A stretch of DNA of 64,000 bases from positions 131,661,384-131,725,383 of the forward strand of contig NC_091250.1 in NCBI RefSeq assembly GCF_042477335.2. The letters run 5' to 3'. Below the pieces are notes generated by a model. That model searched no databases. It saw only the letters and a program-made list of their open reading frames with translations, and was not told where the DNA came from. Source of the DNA: Ovis canadensis. Lineage: Eukaryota; Chordata; Mammalia; Artiodactyla; Bovidae. Positions 10,120 to 19,410 of this stretch are shown one piece after another (position 1 is the first letter of the stretch; each line of letters starts with the position of its first letter). The position numbers and the translations under genes were made by a program.

Positions 10120-10536
10120 AAAATGGCACTCAAAAGCATCCACACCCTCCTCTCCAGAACCTGTGGCTAAGTGACCAAAAGGGATTTTGCTGATGAGATT
10201 AAGTTAGCGACTTAATTAAGTTAGGGAGATGAGAGATTATCCTATATTATCTGAACAATCCCTACACATTGTCACGTCATCACAAGGGTCCTTCCAAGTG
10301 AAAGGGAGGTGATCACGGAGGCGAAGGATGGAGCGATGGGAGGAGGGCCACGAGCCCGGAGACGCAGAAGCAGGAGGAGACAAGGAAACAGGATTCTCCC
10401 TGGAGGCTCCAGAGGGAGCCAGCCCTACCGGGCATTTCATTCTTCTGGACGCCAGAGCTGTGCAATAATCAGTTTGTTGCTACAAGCTCCCAAGTTTGTG
10501 ATCACCTGTGATAGCAGCCACGGGAGATGAATACAG
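10120..10536 (+). mobile_element. Old LTR, MaLR-like (family tentative)
   Basis: Ordered landmarks: CCAGAACCTGTGGCTAAGTG, AAAGGGATTTTGCTGATGAG, GAGATTATCC, TCACAAGGGTCCTTCC, GCCACGAGCC, GGATTCTCCCTGGAGGCTCC and GATAGCAGCCACGGGAGATG. It is the second LTR in the same orientation within 1 kb, but the two differ, so they are not two ends of one provirus. Confidence 0.6.
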
Positions 10537-10819
10537 ACTCTGTGGGTGTTTGGGAATGAATGAGTGAGCGCAGTAGTTACAATGGAACTTCGTAAATCAT
10601 CGGATTAAACACAAGGAATTGAGTCCTTGTGTGAGGTTACAAGTCCCCTGCCCCTCCTGAGCCTTGGTGTCTCCAGCTCCGAGTTGAGGGATAGTACTCT
10701 GGTCTTCCTGGGCGCTTGCAGGCCCCTTGAGTCTAGGAGGGCCTTGTTGGAGCTGGGAGAGTCTGACAGAAGGAGATCAGAACGCCTTCCTTGTTACGGC
10801 TTCTTAGCCCTCATTTAAA

Positions 10820-11383
10820 AGCAGACATTTCATTTCCAAATACATGGGAGTTTTTAAAGTATCTTTGATGTTAGTTTTTCATTTGAATGCTTCCTTCTCT
10901 ACAATTACCCTCTGTGTTTTATTCAGTCTAACTTTACTGAGGCGTCCTTGATGGCTAAGTCAGAGTTCTCTCTTGGTAAATAACACACTGCACTTGAAAA
11001 TATGTGGGTTATTTCAAAGATCTTTTGATTTTGATCTCTAATGGAATTGCACAGTAATAAGAGAAGAACCTCGTTATGATTTCAGTGCCTTTAGGCCATG
11101 AAATTTCTGCACCTGGCCTTATGTTTCCAGATATGTTCTAGTGTCTCCTGGTTTGTAGTCTATGGGAACATGAATAGAATTTGTACCCTATTGTTGTGTG
11201 AAAATGGTGTAAATCTTAGTTATGTCAAATTGTCTCACAATGCTTTTCAGGTCTACTATACTCTTCTGCTTCTCTGTACATTTATTCTATTAATTTCTGA
11301 GAGTTTGATATTGAAACTCCAACTAAGAATCTTAATTGTAACATACAGTGGTGCTATATGTAACTTTGTTCTGTATTTTCCAA
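10820..11383 (-). mobile_element. Ancient L1 LINE fragment
   Basis: An AT-rich block whose right part (GGTCTACTATACTCTTCTGC, ATTTATTCTATTAATTTCTG, TATTGAAACTCCAACTAAG) reads as antisense of an old L1 ORF2 region. It ends where the Bov-tA at 11384 begins. Confidence 0.55.
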
Positions 11384-11580
11384 GTGAAAGTGAAAAAGTT
11401 GCTCAGTTGTGTCTGACTCTTTGCGATCCCATGGGCTGTACAGTCCATGGACTTCTCTGGGCCTGAATACTGGAGTGGGTAGCCTTTCCCTTCTCCAGGG
11501 CATCTTCCCAACCCAGGGATCGAACCCAGGTCTCCCACATTGTATGTGGATTCTTTACCAGCTGAGCCACAAGGGAAGCC
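11384..11580 (-). mobile_element. Bov-tA SINE
   Basis: A full-length reverse-oriented ruminant SINE: GTGAAAGTGAAAAAGTTGCT-type tail, BovA monomer (CTTCCCAACCCAGGGATCG), and a tRNA-derived head ending in GAGCCACAAGGGAAGCC. Mildly diverged from consensus. Confidence 0.92.
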
Positions 11581-11581
11581 C

Positions 11582-11699
11582 AAGAATACCGAGCTGGGTA
11601 GCGGATCCCTTCTCCAGTGGATCTTCCCAACCTAGGAATAGAACCAGGGTCTCCTGCGTTGCAGGCGGATTCTTTACCAACTGAGCTATCAGGGACGTC
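11582..11699 (-). mobile_element. Partial Bov-tA SINE abutting the previous copy
   Basis: A second head-containing fragment (from AAGAATACCGAGCTGGGTAG to CTGAGCTATCAGGGACGTC) directly follows the first in the same orientation. It lacks the distal half, so it looks like either a partial tandem duplication or a nested truncated insertion. Confidence 0.85.
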
Positions 11700-11700
11700 T

Positions 11701-14479
11701 CCTGTAAATGTGTTATCATATTTTCATCACTTAGGAAAAAAAGTCAGTCCTGCCAAATTCAAGTTGGAAGGTGGAGGCTGGGCCGTGGGCTCAAGGACTG
11801 GTCAGTTCTGGTTGGAGTGAGCTGGCCCAGGAGTCTCAGGCGATCCCAGGGGAGGCTCTGTGTCTCCCACGGGCCGGGCTTCCGGGAGAAAAGAGGAGAG
11901 CCAGGCTGAGCTGGGAGCCTCTGGGCTGAAGAGGCAACTTAAACCTGCTTGGTCTGCAGCCTCTGAGCAGCTAGTGGCCTTTGGAGGAATGGCTTCCCCT
12001 CTCTGAGCCTCCTCAGAGCATCTGAAGGATGGAGAGGGATCCTCTTTGTCGGGTGCCTGGAAGGATGACACCTTCGCTGTCAGCCCAGGTACCTGGCTTG
12101 TGGGAGGGAAAGAGGCCTCGGAGGAGGGCTGATGTTAGATTTTTCTTAATATATCTCTGTATTGTTTAACTTGTTCCGAGAGCTTGAGTTACTGCGGCAA
12201 ATTAAAAAAAATTTTTTTTTCTAACAAAAGAGAACAAAGATTTTACCGTTGCTGGGGCTTAGCGAGCTCTGGGCACATTTTAATTGACATTATCATCATG
12301 ATGATCACTCTTATCCCAGCTGAACGAGCCCGCTTTGCAGTGGCCCTTCAGGCCTGTCCCCAGCCTCTGCTTAAACACCCTGGGCAACGGAGGAGCTCAC
12401 TGCTTTTTCTGAACATACAGTCCATCCTAGGGGGGCTCTGACTGTTTTCGACGGGGAGCACCTCTGTGCCAGGCCCCAGGCTGGCCCCTGGGGGACACAG
12501 GGAGATCACCCTCCTGCCTGCTCCTGTGGGCTCCAGGCTGCCTTCCTAGGGAGGTGCCTGGTCCCTGGTTACTGGAGGGGTCGAGTGGTGTGGGGCTCCC
12601 TGAGAGGGGGCTTCTGTCCCTGGCCTTGACAGCAAAGGGGAGGCCTCCGCCGTTGCCCCACCTCAGCCAGGAGGCTCCCGGCTCCGCAGCACAACCCTAG
12701 AGTTGGCCTGGGGCCTCCCGCTGGAGCCAGCCACCCCTCCCCACCCCAGGTCCCCCCTCCAGGGCTCTCTGGAGCCCTCCGGGGAGTTGTCAGGACCGTC
12801 CCCAGATTCGAAGCCTCACATTTTCCTTCACTCTCACGGGACCTCTAGGAGTTGGGTGCTACCAACACCTCCGCTTTGCAGACAGATGAGAAAACGGAGG
12901 CTTCTGGGGGCACGCATGGCAGCCTCGGTCCCCCAGAGTATGGGACAGACCGGGGCTCGGGCTCAAGCCCCTACCCCCTCCAGCCTCACTGCCCACAGTG
13001 GACGCCTCTGTGGTCACCACCCACTCCAAGAGAAGCACCCCCCTCCCCACTGCAGGGGCCCTGGGTCCGTGTGGGGGCCTTCTCTCCCCGCCCCAAGCAG
13101 TGGGGGGAGGTTAAATTAAATTCGCATTAATTTTTAAAAATACCATCCTTGTAGAGAAGGGGGACAAAAAGAAGCAAATGTAGAAAAATATGGGAAACCT
13201 ATCGAAAGTGTGTTCATTTCCCCAGTAGCCCTCGACTCCCCCATCCTGCGACACAAAAGTAGCGCTGAACGAATGATGAATGAAGGGAAGGGCGGGATTT
13301 CCGCAGACCCCTCCGCAAGGAAGGCCCCTTGGCTCCTGCGTCCTGGTTGAGATGGTCCCGGCTCAGAGAGCCTGGCTTCTCTATTAAAGCCCCATCTTCC
13401 CCTCTGCTTTGCTGCCTCTCGTTCTCAGCACCAAATATGTGCAAGGTTCACAGGGGGCAAGAGAGGGGCTCAAATCCTGTCCCTAGTGGTGACCAGATGT
13501 GGCAGGCGCCTAGGATGCCACCAGCTCTCGTGGGCAAGGGGAATGCTCAGGCCATGCCCAGGAGCATCCACGCACCCTGTTGGGCCAGCATCTCCATGTT
13601 CGCTGAGGGTCCTCTCTCTCCATCCTGAGGCCTGACGCCTCGTATGGTGTTGTCCCCTTCTAGAATCTGGGGAACGTGCCTGATGGGAAAAGTTAACCAA
13701 ATGAAACCAATGTCACGCCCACGATGTGTGAATCTGACCGTAGCGGATACTCACTTCACAGCTGGAGGGGGTTCAGAGAGACTGCCGTTTTGTTTGGCTT
13801 TGATTTTTCTCAGATTGGAAAATGAAGAGCCCTTGACATGTTTGGGAAAATAAGCTAAGAAACGCTCACATCACCCTGACCCTGTGAAGCGGCTCCAGCC
13901 TCCTGTGTTGACCCTGACTCCCAAGTATTTCTAGAAGGCGGGGGGCAGGCCCAGCTATCCTCGCCACTGCCCAGAGCACTGGAATGTTTGTGTTGGAGCC
14001 TGGACACTGCAAGCTCGAATTCAGCAAGATCTGCTATGTTTTCTTCTTGAGTTTTTCCTTCCCAGAAAAGCTCTGATTTAAAGTAGTAATTCGTCATGGG
14101 AGGGAATGGAACTGGCCGGGAGTAAGTCAGGGTACGGGTGACTCACGCAGAAGTCTGGGCAGGACCAGCATGGCGGCCTGATGGGGGCGAAGGGTCCTAG
14201 TGCCTTCCACATTTCCTTGGCCATTCCCAGCAAGCAGCTCCCACCTGGAGGTCTCAGTTGGCTGCTCTAGTTCCAGCCATTGCCATCACATCCCTGGTCC
14301 ACTCAGTGGGGGTGGGAGGGCCTCATCTGCCAATCATAGGACATCCTCCAGTTGAAGATGCCCAGAGCCCTTATGCTAACACCCCATTGGTTAGAATGTG
14401 GTCATGTGGCCATACCTTCCACAAAGGAAGCTGGGAAATGTAGTCTTTAACAGGGCAGCCATGAACCAAGATGAAAGTA
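11701..14479. other. Intergenic block, no gene recognised
   Basis: Unique sequence, GC-rich except for two AT-rich islands (12125-12320 and 13108-13215). Isolated MIR/L2-like phrases occur (for example near 12445-12520 and 12840-12900) but are too weak to call. Confidence 0.5.
12125..12320. other. AT-rich island, candidate conserved element
   Basis: Contrasts sharply with its GC-rich surroundings. It contains an A7/T9 tract around 12200, AACAAAG near 12233, and TTTAATTGACATTATCATCA with mirrored ATCATGATGAT words. It matches no repeat consensus I know. Function is speculative. Confidence 0.3.
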
Positions 14480-14690
14480 ATTAAGATTTCCCAACCTGGG
14501 CATCACTGACATTTGGAGGTGGGAATTTCTTTGCCAGAGGGGCCATCCTGTGAATTGCAGGATGTTTAGTAGCATCCCTGGGCTCTACCCACCAGAGCTA
14601 GTAGCATCTTCCAGTTGTGACCGCCAAGAATGTCCTCAGACATTACCAAATGCCTCCAAGTCAAAATCACTCCTAGTTGAGAAACACTGG
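14480..14690 (+). mobile_element. MER5A hAT-type DNA transposon remnant
   Basis: Near full length: CCCAACCTGGGCATCACTGA at the left end, GCAGGATGTTTAGTAGCATC in the middle, AGACATTACCAAATGCC, and the right terminal inverted repeat AGTTGAGAAACACTG. Confidence 0.8.
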
Positions 14691-14872
14691 CCAAATCAAG
14701 GGTCCTAATCTCTGTGTCTACAGCACCAGGCAGGAGTGGGGCTGGGGGGTTGGGGGGGCATGAAGCCCGCCTCATCAAGAGAGAACAGCTTCCTCTGCGT
14801 TCCACTTTGCCAGGCCTCATGCAGGAAGAGCACACAAGTCCAGTTTTACATGTGAAATATCCTCAGAGCTTA

Positions 14873-15049
14873 CTGACGACTCCATGGACTATAGCCCAGC
14901 AGGCTCCTCTGTTCATGGGATTCTCCAGGCAAGAATACCAGAGCAGACAGCCATTTCCGTCTCCAGGAGATCTTCCCAACCCAGGGGTCAAACCTGAGTT
15001 CGATTGCATTGCAGGTGGATTCTTCACCATATGAGCCACCAGGGAAGCC
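14873..15049 (-). mobile_element. Bov-tA SINE, 3'-end truncated
   Basis: A reverse-oriented BovA monomer followed by a tRNA-derived head ending in GAGCCACCAGGGAAGCC. The distal CGCTCAGTCGTGTCCGA part is largely missing or diverged. Confidence 0.85.
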
Positions 15050-15160
15050 GTTACTGCTGCTGCTGCTGCTAAGTCGCGTCAGTCATGTCCGACTCTGTGC
15101 GACCCCATAGACGGCAGCCCACCAGGCTCCCCTGTCCTTGGGATTCTCCAGGCAAAACAC
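15050..15160 (-). mobile_element. Bov-A2 SINE fragment with (TGC)n tail
   Basis: Starts with a GCTGCTGCTGCTGCT run, then AAGTCGCGTCAGTCATGTCC and one BovA monomer, and stops within it. It abuts the previous SINE directly. Confidence 0.85.
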
Positions 15161-15205
15161 TGATGACACCTAATTAAAAAAATGAAAGAAGCTGCACAGT
15201 CATTA

Positions 15206-15229
15206 TGAGTTGAATTGTGACCCCCCAAA
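15206..15229 (+). mobile_element. 5' piece of an interrupted MaLR-type LTR
   Basis: TGAGTTGAATTGTGACCCCC is the start of a common MaLR-type LTR; the rest resumes after the Bov-tA insertion at 15447. Confidence 0.6.
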
Positions 15230-15446
15230 AGAGCTTCCCTTGTGGCTCAGATGGTAAAGAGTCTGCCTGCAAGGCAGGAGACCTGGGTTTGATTCCTGAG
15301 TTGGAAAGATTCCCTGGATAAGAAAATGGCAAACCGTGCCTGTAATCTTGCCTGGAAAATCCCATGGACGGAGGATTCTGGCAGGTACAGTCCATGGGGT
15401 CACAAAGAGTGACCCCACATGACTGAGTGACTTCACTGTCACTTTC
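15230..15446 (+). mobile_element. Bov-tA SINE inserted into an LTR
   Basis: A complete forward element: head AGCTTCCCTTGTGGCTCAGA, B-box-like GGTTTGATTCC, BovA monomer, and a GACTTCACTGTCACTTTC end. It splits the older LTR; a weak CAAAAG/CAAAAAG repeat flanks it. Confidence 0.9.
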
Positions 15447-15817
15447 AAAAAGGTGTGTTCGAGTCCAACGTCTGGAACCTGTGAAGATGCCCTTATTTGG
15501 AAACATGGTCTTTGTAGATGGAGTCACGTTCAATGATGTCATCCTGGAATGGGGTGGGCCCTGGTTCAACAGGGCTGGTGTCCTTACAAGAGAAACAGGA
15601 AGAAGAGGCCACCTGAAGACGGAGGCAGAGGTCGGGGTGATGCCTGGGGTCACCAGAAGCTGGAGGAGGCGGGAAGGGCCCTCCCTGAGAGCCTCCAGAG
15701 GAGAGCCACCCTCCCAGCACCTTGATCTGACCTCCAGTCTCCAGAGCTGTGCGCTTAAGCTTCTCTTGCTGTCAGCTGCCCGGCTCGTGGTATTCTGCGC
15801 AGCAGTCATGGGGAACC
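15447..15817 (+). mobile_element. Main part of the interrupted MaLR-type LTR
   Basis: Ordered landmarks: GTTCGAGTCCAACGTCTGG, CCCTTATTTGGAAACATGGT, GGTGTCCTTACAAGAGAAA, CACCAGAAGCTGGAGGAGGC, CACCTTGATCTGACCTCCAG and a diverged GCAGCAGTCATGGGGAAC-like end. A solo LTR; no retroviral genes are seen. Confidence 0.7.
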
Positions 15818-16413
15818 AACTCAGTGGGCCAATGCTTGTCTGCGCCTCTGGGCGAGGGGCTTCCTGCAGCCTCTGCCCACACCCCCAGCTTGACAGGCTG
15901 GCCTGTGGGTCTGGCTTCAGCTTGTCATTTGAAACCAGCTACACGAAGCAGATGGACATCTGTCAGAGCCTTACCTCTGGGGTCACTGAGACAGCAAGAC
16001 AGGCCAGACGGACAAGTCCAGCCACAAACCACCAGAGTCCGAGCCTGACACCCCCAAGAACCCGGCCAGGAGCGGGACCAGTGTCAGGAACACACCGTCA
16101 GAGGCCCCTCCCGCCTTGCTGCAGCCTACGTGCGGTGCCGCGGGGTCCTCTCAGACCCTCAGTTTCCTCGTCCAGCAAACGGGGAGAAAGTTCTCCTGGG
16201 GCCAGGGCCTGCCTGCGTGAGTACTGCCCAGCCGGTGCGCACCAGGTGGCCATTGATGCCACGCTGGGTCACTCGGGCAAACAGATGCAGGGACCACAGG
16301 GTGTCGGGTCCTGTGTGGGTTCAGGGACACAGGAACCGCGGAGGGCCTGAGACAGGTGGGAAAGTGCCAACTCTGCAGAAACGTGTGCTCTTCTCTGCTA
16401 TGAAGGTGGTTGA
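15818..16413. other. Unique sequence, no gene recognised
   Basis: GC-rich, with no clear repeat apart from a possible MIR-like CCTCAGTTTCCTCGTCCAGC near 16156. Confidence 0.45.
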
Positions 16414-16417
16414 GCTG

Positions 16418-16574
16418 GGTCAGGGTTAGGGTTGGGGTTGGGATTAACGTTAGACTTGAGGTTTAGTCAACAATGCAACAGTGGTGCTAAAGAGTTTAGA
16501 CCGGCGTTTAGCTGGGCTTTGGTTGGGGTTAAGTTTATAAATAGGATTTGAATTGGGATGGGTTAGGGTTAATC
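16418..16574. repeat. Decayed TTAGGG-like tract, left part
   Basis: Repeated variants of GGGTTA, GGGTTG, GGATTA and GGATTTG (best runs at 16422-16445 and 16557-16572). They look like a degenerate hexamer array. It is interrupted by the Bov-A2 at 16575 and continues after it. Confidence 0.5.
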
Positions 16575-16850
16575 GCGGAGAAGACAATGGCACCTCACTC
16601 CAGTACTCTTGCCTGGAAAATCCCATGGATGGAGGAGCCTGGTAGGCTGCAGGTCATGGGGTCACTAAGAGTCAGACACGACCGAGCGACTTCACTTTCA
16701 CTTTTCACTTTCATGCATTGGAGAAGGAAATGGCAACCCACTCCAGTGTTCTTGCCTGGAGAATCCCAGGGACAGGGGAGCCTGGTGGGCTGCCGTCTAT
16801 GGGGTTGCACAGAGTGGGACACGACTGAAGTGACTTAGCAGCAGCAGCAG
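16575..16850 (+). mobile_element. Bov-A2 SINE, full length, with TSD
   Basis: Two BovA monomers joined by the CACTTTCACTTTTCACTTTC linker, ending in TTAGCAGCAGCAGCAG. The flanks carry GGTTAATC at 16567-16574 and 16851-16858, an 8-bp TSD (10 bp if the adjacent AG is counted). Confidence 0.95.
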
Positions 16851-16926
16851 GGTTAATCTTGAGGGTAGATCCAGGATTTGAGAGGCAGTTTGGATCAGGA
16901 TTAGGATTCGGGTCGGGTTAGGGTTT
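16851..16926. repeat. Decayed TTAGGG-like tract, right part
   Basis: GGATTAGGATTCGGGTCGGG and TTAGGGTTTGG continue the degenerate hexamer pattern to the start of the next SINE. Confidence 0.5.
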
Positions 16927-17010
16927 GGCTTCCCTGATGGCTCAGCGGTAACCCAAGCAGGAAGTACAGGAGACTTGGGTTCGATCCCTGGGCCTGGAAG
17001 ATCCCCGGGA
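16927..17010 (+). mobile_element. Bov-tA fragment, tRNA-derived head only
   Basis: GGCTTCCCTGATGGCTCAG to GATCCCCGGGAG, forward. It is cut by the next reverse-oriented SINE. Confidence 0.85.
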
Positions 17011-17011
17011 G

Positions 17012-17223
17012 AAAAGTGAAAGTGGAGTCGCTCAGTCATATCTGACTCTTTGTGACCGCATGGACTGTACCTGCCAGGCTCCTCCATCCATGGGAATTTC
17101 CAGCCAAGATTACTGAAATGGATTGCCATTTCCTCCTCCAGGGGATCTTTCTGACCCAGGGACTGAACCCAGGTCTCCTGCCTTGCAGGCAGATGCTTTA
17201 CCGTCTGAACCACAAGGGAAGCT
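17012..17223 (-). mobile_element. Bov-tA SINE, full length
   Basis: Reverse copy from AAAGTGAAAGTGGAGTCGC to GAACCACAAGGGAAGCT. Its head forms an inverted repeat with the fragment at 16927-17010. Confidence 0.92.
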
Positions 17224-17225
17224 AA

Positions 17226-17419
17226 ATGAAAGTGAAAGTCGCTCAGTCCTGTCTGAATCTTTGCGACCCCCTGGACTGTAGTCCCTGGAGTTCTCCAGGC
17301 CAGAAGACTGGGGTGAGTAGCTTTTTCCCTTCTCCAGCAGATTTTCCCAACCCAGGAATCAAACTGGGTTTTCCTGCATTGCAGGCAGATTCTTTCCTGA
17401 CTGAGCTGTCAGGGAAGCT
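17226..17419 (-). mobile_element. Bov-tA SINE, full length
   Basis: A second reverse copy immediately after the previous one, from TGAAAGTGAAAGTCGCTCAG to GAGCTGTCAGGGAAGC. Confidence 0.92.
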
Positions 17420-17420
17420 C

Positions 17421-17550
17421 TGGGAGAAGGGAATGGCAGCTTACTCCAGTATTCTTGCCTGGAGAATTCCGTGGACAGAAGAGCCTAGTTGGCTACAGTC
17501 CAAAGCGTCGCAAAGAGTTGGACGTGACTGAAGCGATTAAGCATGCGTGC
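17421..17550 (+). mobile_element. BovA monomer, head missing
   Basis: Forward BovA part (GGAGAAGGGAATGGCAGC to GTGACTGAAGCGATTAAGC) without a tRNA-derived head; last member of the nested cluster. Confidence 0.85.
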
Positions 17551-17739
17551 CTGCAAGAGAGGGTCAGCAGCGGGCTGGGCTGGGGTGAGTTGAGAGCTGG
17601 AATTTGAACCCTCACCCCTCGCTGTAGCTGCAGAGACCAGCTTGCGTCTCTTCATGGCTCTTCCGGTCTGGCCGCTGAGAATCCAGCCTCACCTCGATCC
17701 AAAGGTCTGTGACCTTTGACCGCTCACCACTGCCCAGGG

Positions 17740-18190
17740 CTCAGCATACTCTTCTGAATGCGCGGCTCCTCTCTGATTTCCTCAAGGCTCTCCCAGCTCT
17801 AAAAATTCTAATTAGGCAGCCTCCTCTCCAGGCTCGAATTATGAGCTATTGTCATGCAGGAACCCAAGAGTACAAAGATACTTTCAAAAATGGAGCAGAA
17901 CAAAGATGAAGTTGATCGCGTCAGGCTCTGGTATTATACTTAGGGAGACTATTTAAAACCCAAATCCTTTTTTCTGCTGTGTGTTCATCAGAATCGCTCA
18001 GGGAAACCTCGTGTGTGACTTCCACAAAAGCTTTGTATCGACAGGACATGTTATCGTTCAATTTCGAGGAAAGAAGAGTAATTAGATGCCTCGTTCCAGA
18101 TATTGTTTCAATTACAGCAGAAAAAATACATATACGAATTCCAGGAGGAAGCAAATATCTCCTTTTCATTCCCAAGAAGGCGCCCTTTCC
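17740..18190. promoter_or_regulatory. Candidate conserved enhancer-like element
   Basis: About 450 bp of AT-richer, complex sequence with no repeat match. It has a palindromic homeodomain site CTAATTAG (17808-17815), a SOX-POU-like composite CTATTGTCATGCAG (17846-17859), a TCF/SOX-like AACAAAGATG (17899-17908), GTAATTAG (18078-18085) and TTCAATTACAG near 18107. ORFs through it have no coding character. No direct evidence of activity; conservation must be checked. Confidence 0.4.
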
Positions 18191-18264
18191 TGATGTCAGA
18201 AGAGCCCCTCAGTAACAGGAAGCCCAGTGGGAGGCCCTGGGGATTTGGCGGCCCCTGCCCTCCT

Positions 18265-18452
18265 GGACTTCCCCGGTGGCTCAGCTGGTAAAGAATCTGC
18301 CTGCAGTACGGGAGACTTGGGTTCGATCCCTGGCTTGGGAAGATCCCCCAGAGAAGGCAAAGGCTACCCATTCCAGTATCCTGGCCTGGAGGAGTCCGTG
18401 GGCTGTATGGTCCGTGAGGTTTCAGAGTCGGACATGACTGAGCGACTTTCAC
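18265..18452 (+). mobile_element. Bov-tA SINE
   Basis: Forward element from GGACTTCCCCGGTGGCTCAG to GACATGACTGAGCGACTTTC, complete with head and BovA monomer. Confidence 0.92.
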
Positions 18453-18634
18453 AGCCACAGCTCTTCTGGAGGAGGTGAAGGAGACGTCAGGCGCATTTTG
18501 GAAATACAAAGCATCACTTGGTATGGCTGCAAGGTGGGCCGATGTCCAGCAGGGGGCAACATTCAAGGCCCCACCCCTCCAAACTGGGCCCAGTGCTTGA
18601 GGCTTTGAGGGGGACAGACAGGGAATTAGTGGGT

Positions 18635-18936
18635 CCCAGTCTTAAAGGAAATCCACCCTGAATATTCACTGGAAGGACTGATGCTGACGTTGAAGCTGCA
18701 ATACTCTGGCCACCTGATGCAAAGAGCCGACTCATTGGAAAAGACCCTGATGCTGGGAAAGATTGAAGGCGGGAGGATAAGGGGAAAACAGAGGATGAAA
18801 TGGTTGGATGGCATCACCGACTCAATGGACATGAGTTTGAGCAAGCTCCAGAAGCTGGTGATGGACAGGGAGGCCTGGCGTGCTGCAGTTCATGGGGTCA
18901 CAAAGAGTCAGACACAACAGCTACTGAACAGTAACA
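18635..18936 (+). mobile_element. BovB LINE 3' end with relic of ORF2 C terminus
   Basis: A forward, 5'-truncated copy ending in TACTGAACAGTAAC, a decayed ACTGA-type tail. In one frame it still reads the C-terminal segment of the BovB reverse-transcriptase polyprotein ([33 protein letters not shown]), a region downstream of the catalytic core. It cannot encode a functional enzyme. Confidence 0.92.
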
Positions 18937-19189
18937 AAGCTGGAGACTCACTGCCCACCTGTGGGAGGGGCGGCGGCGTCAGCCCCAGTGATGGCCTGGC
19001 CAGTCTCACCCCACCCTCCACTCCCCACCCGTGGGACTGGCCCTTCCTCTTCCCGCTCACCCAGAGGGACCCCTCCAGGTCGAACTCTGAGCCCGCCCTC
19101 CCTGCGACCTCACCGGCAGGTGGGCATCTGAGCTGGTACGCAGAACCCTCCCGGCAGCGTGGCTGGGCCCCGGCGCCTCCCTCGTCCCT

Positions 19190-19410
19190 CCTGGCCTCAC
19201 ACACTTTGCTCCAGGCATGCCAGCTGCTCTGCTCAGCTCTGCTCCTCCCTGATGGCCCCCCGAGCCTCCCCACCTCCCCCTCTTCGTAACTGGGACCCCT
19301 CTGCCCAGAGCGCTCTTCCCAGCGTGACCCTTCACAGCTCTCTCTTCCTCATCCATCAAAACTAGCTCAGCCACCTCTCTCAGGAAGCCCTCCTGGGGCT
19401 CCTCAGGACA
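19190..19410 (-). repeat. L2 LINE fragment (tentative)
   Basis: Antisense L2 landmarks: TTTGCTCCAGGCATGCCAG, CCCAGAGCGCTCTTCCCAG, AGCCACCTCTCTCAGGAAGC and CCTCCTGGGG. Confidence 0.5.

Noticed and set aside
9222-10536. Two same-orientation LTRs as ends of a provirus
   Set aside because: Their sequences belong to different subfamilies, the gap is under 500 bp, and there is no internal coding or primer-binding sequence.
16927-17223. tRNA gene from the GGTTCGATCC B-box-like sequences
   Set aside because: These are the tRNA-derived heads of Bov-tA SINEs, without an intact cloverleaf.
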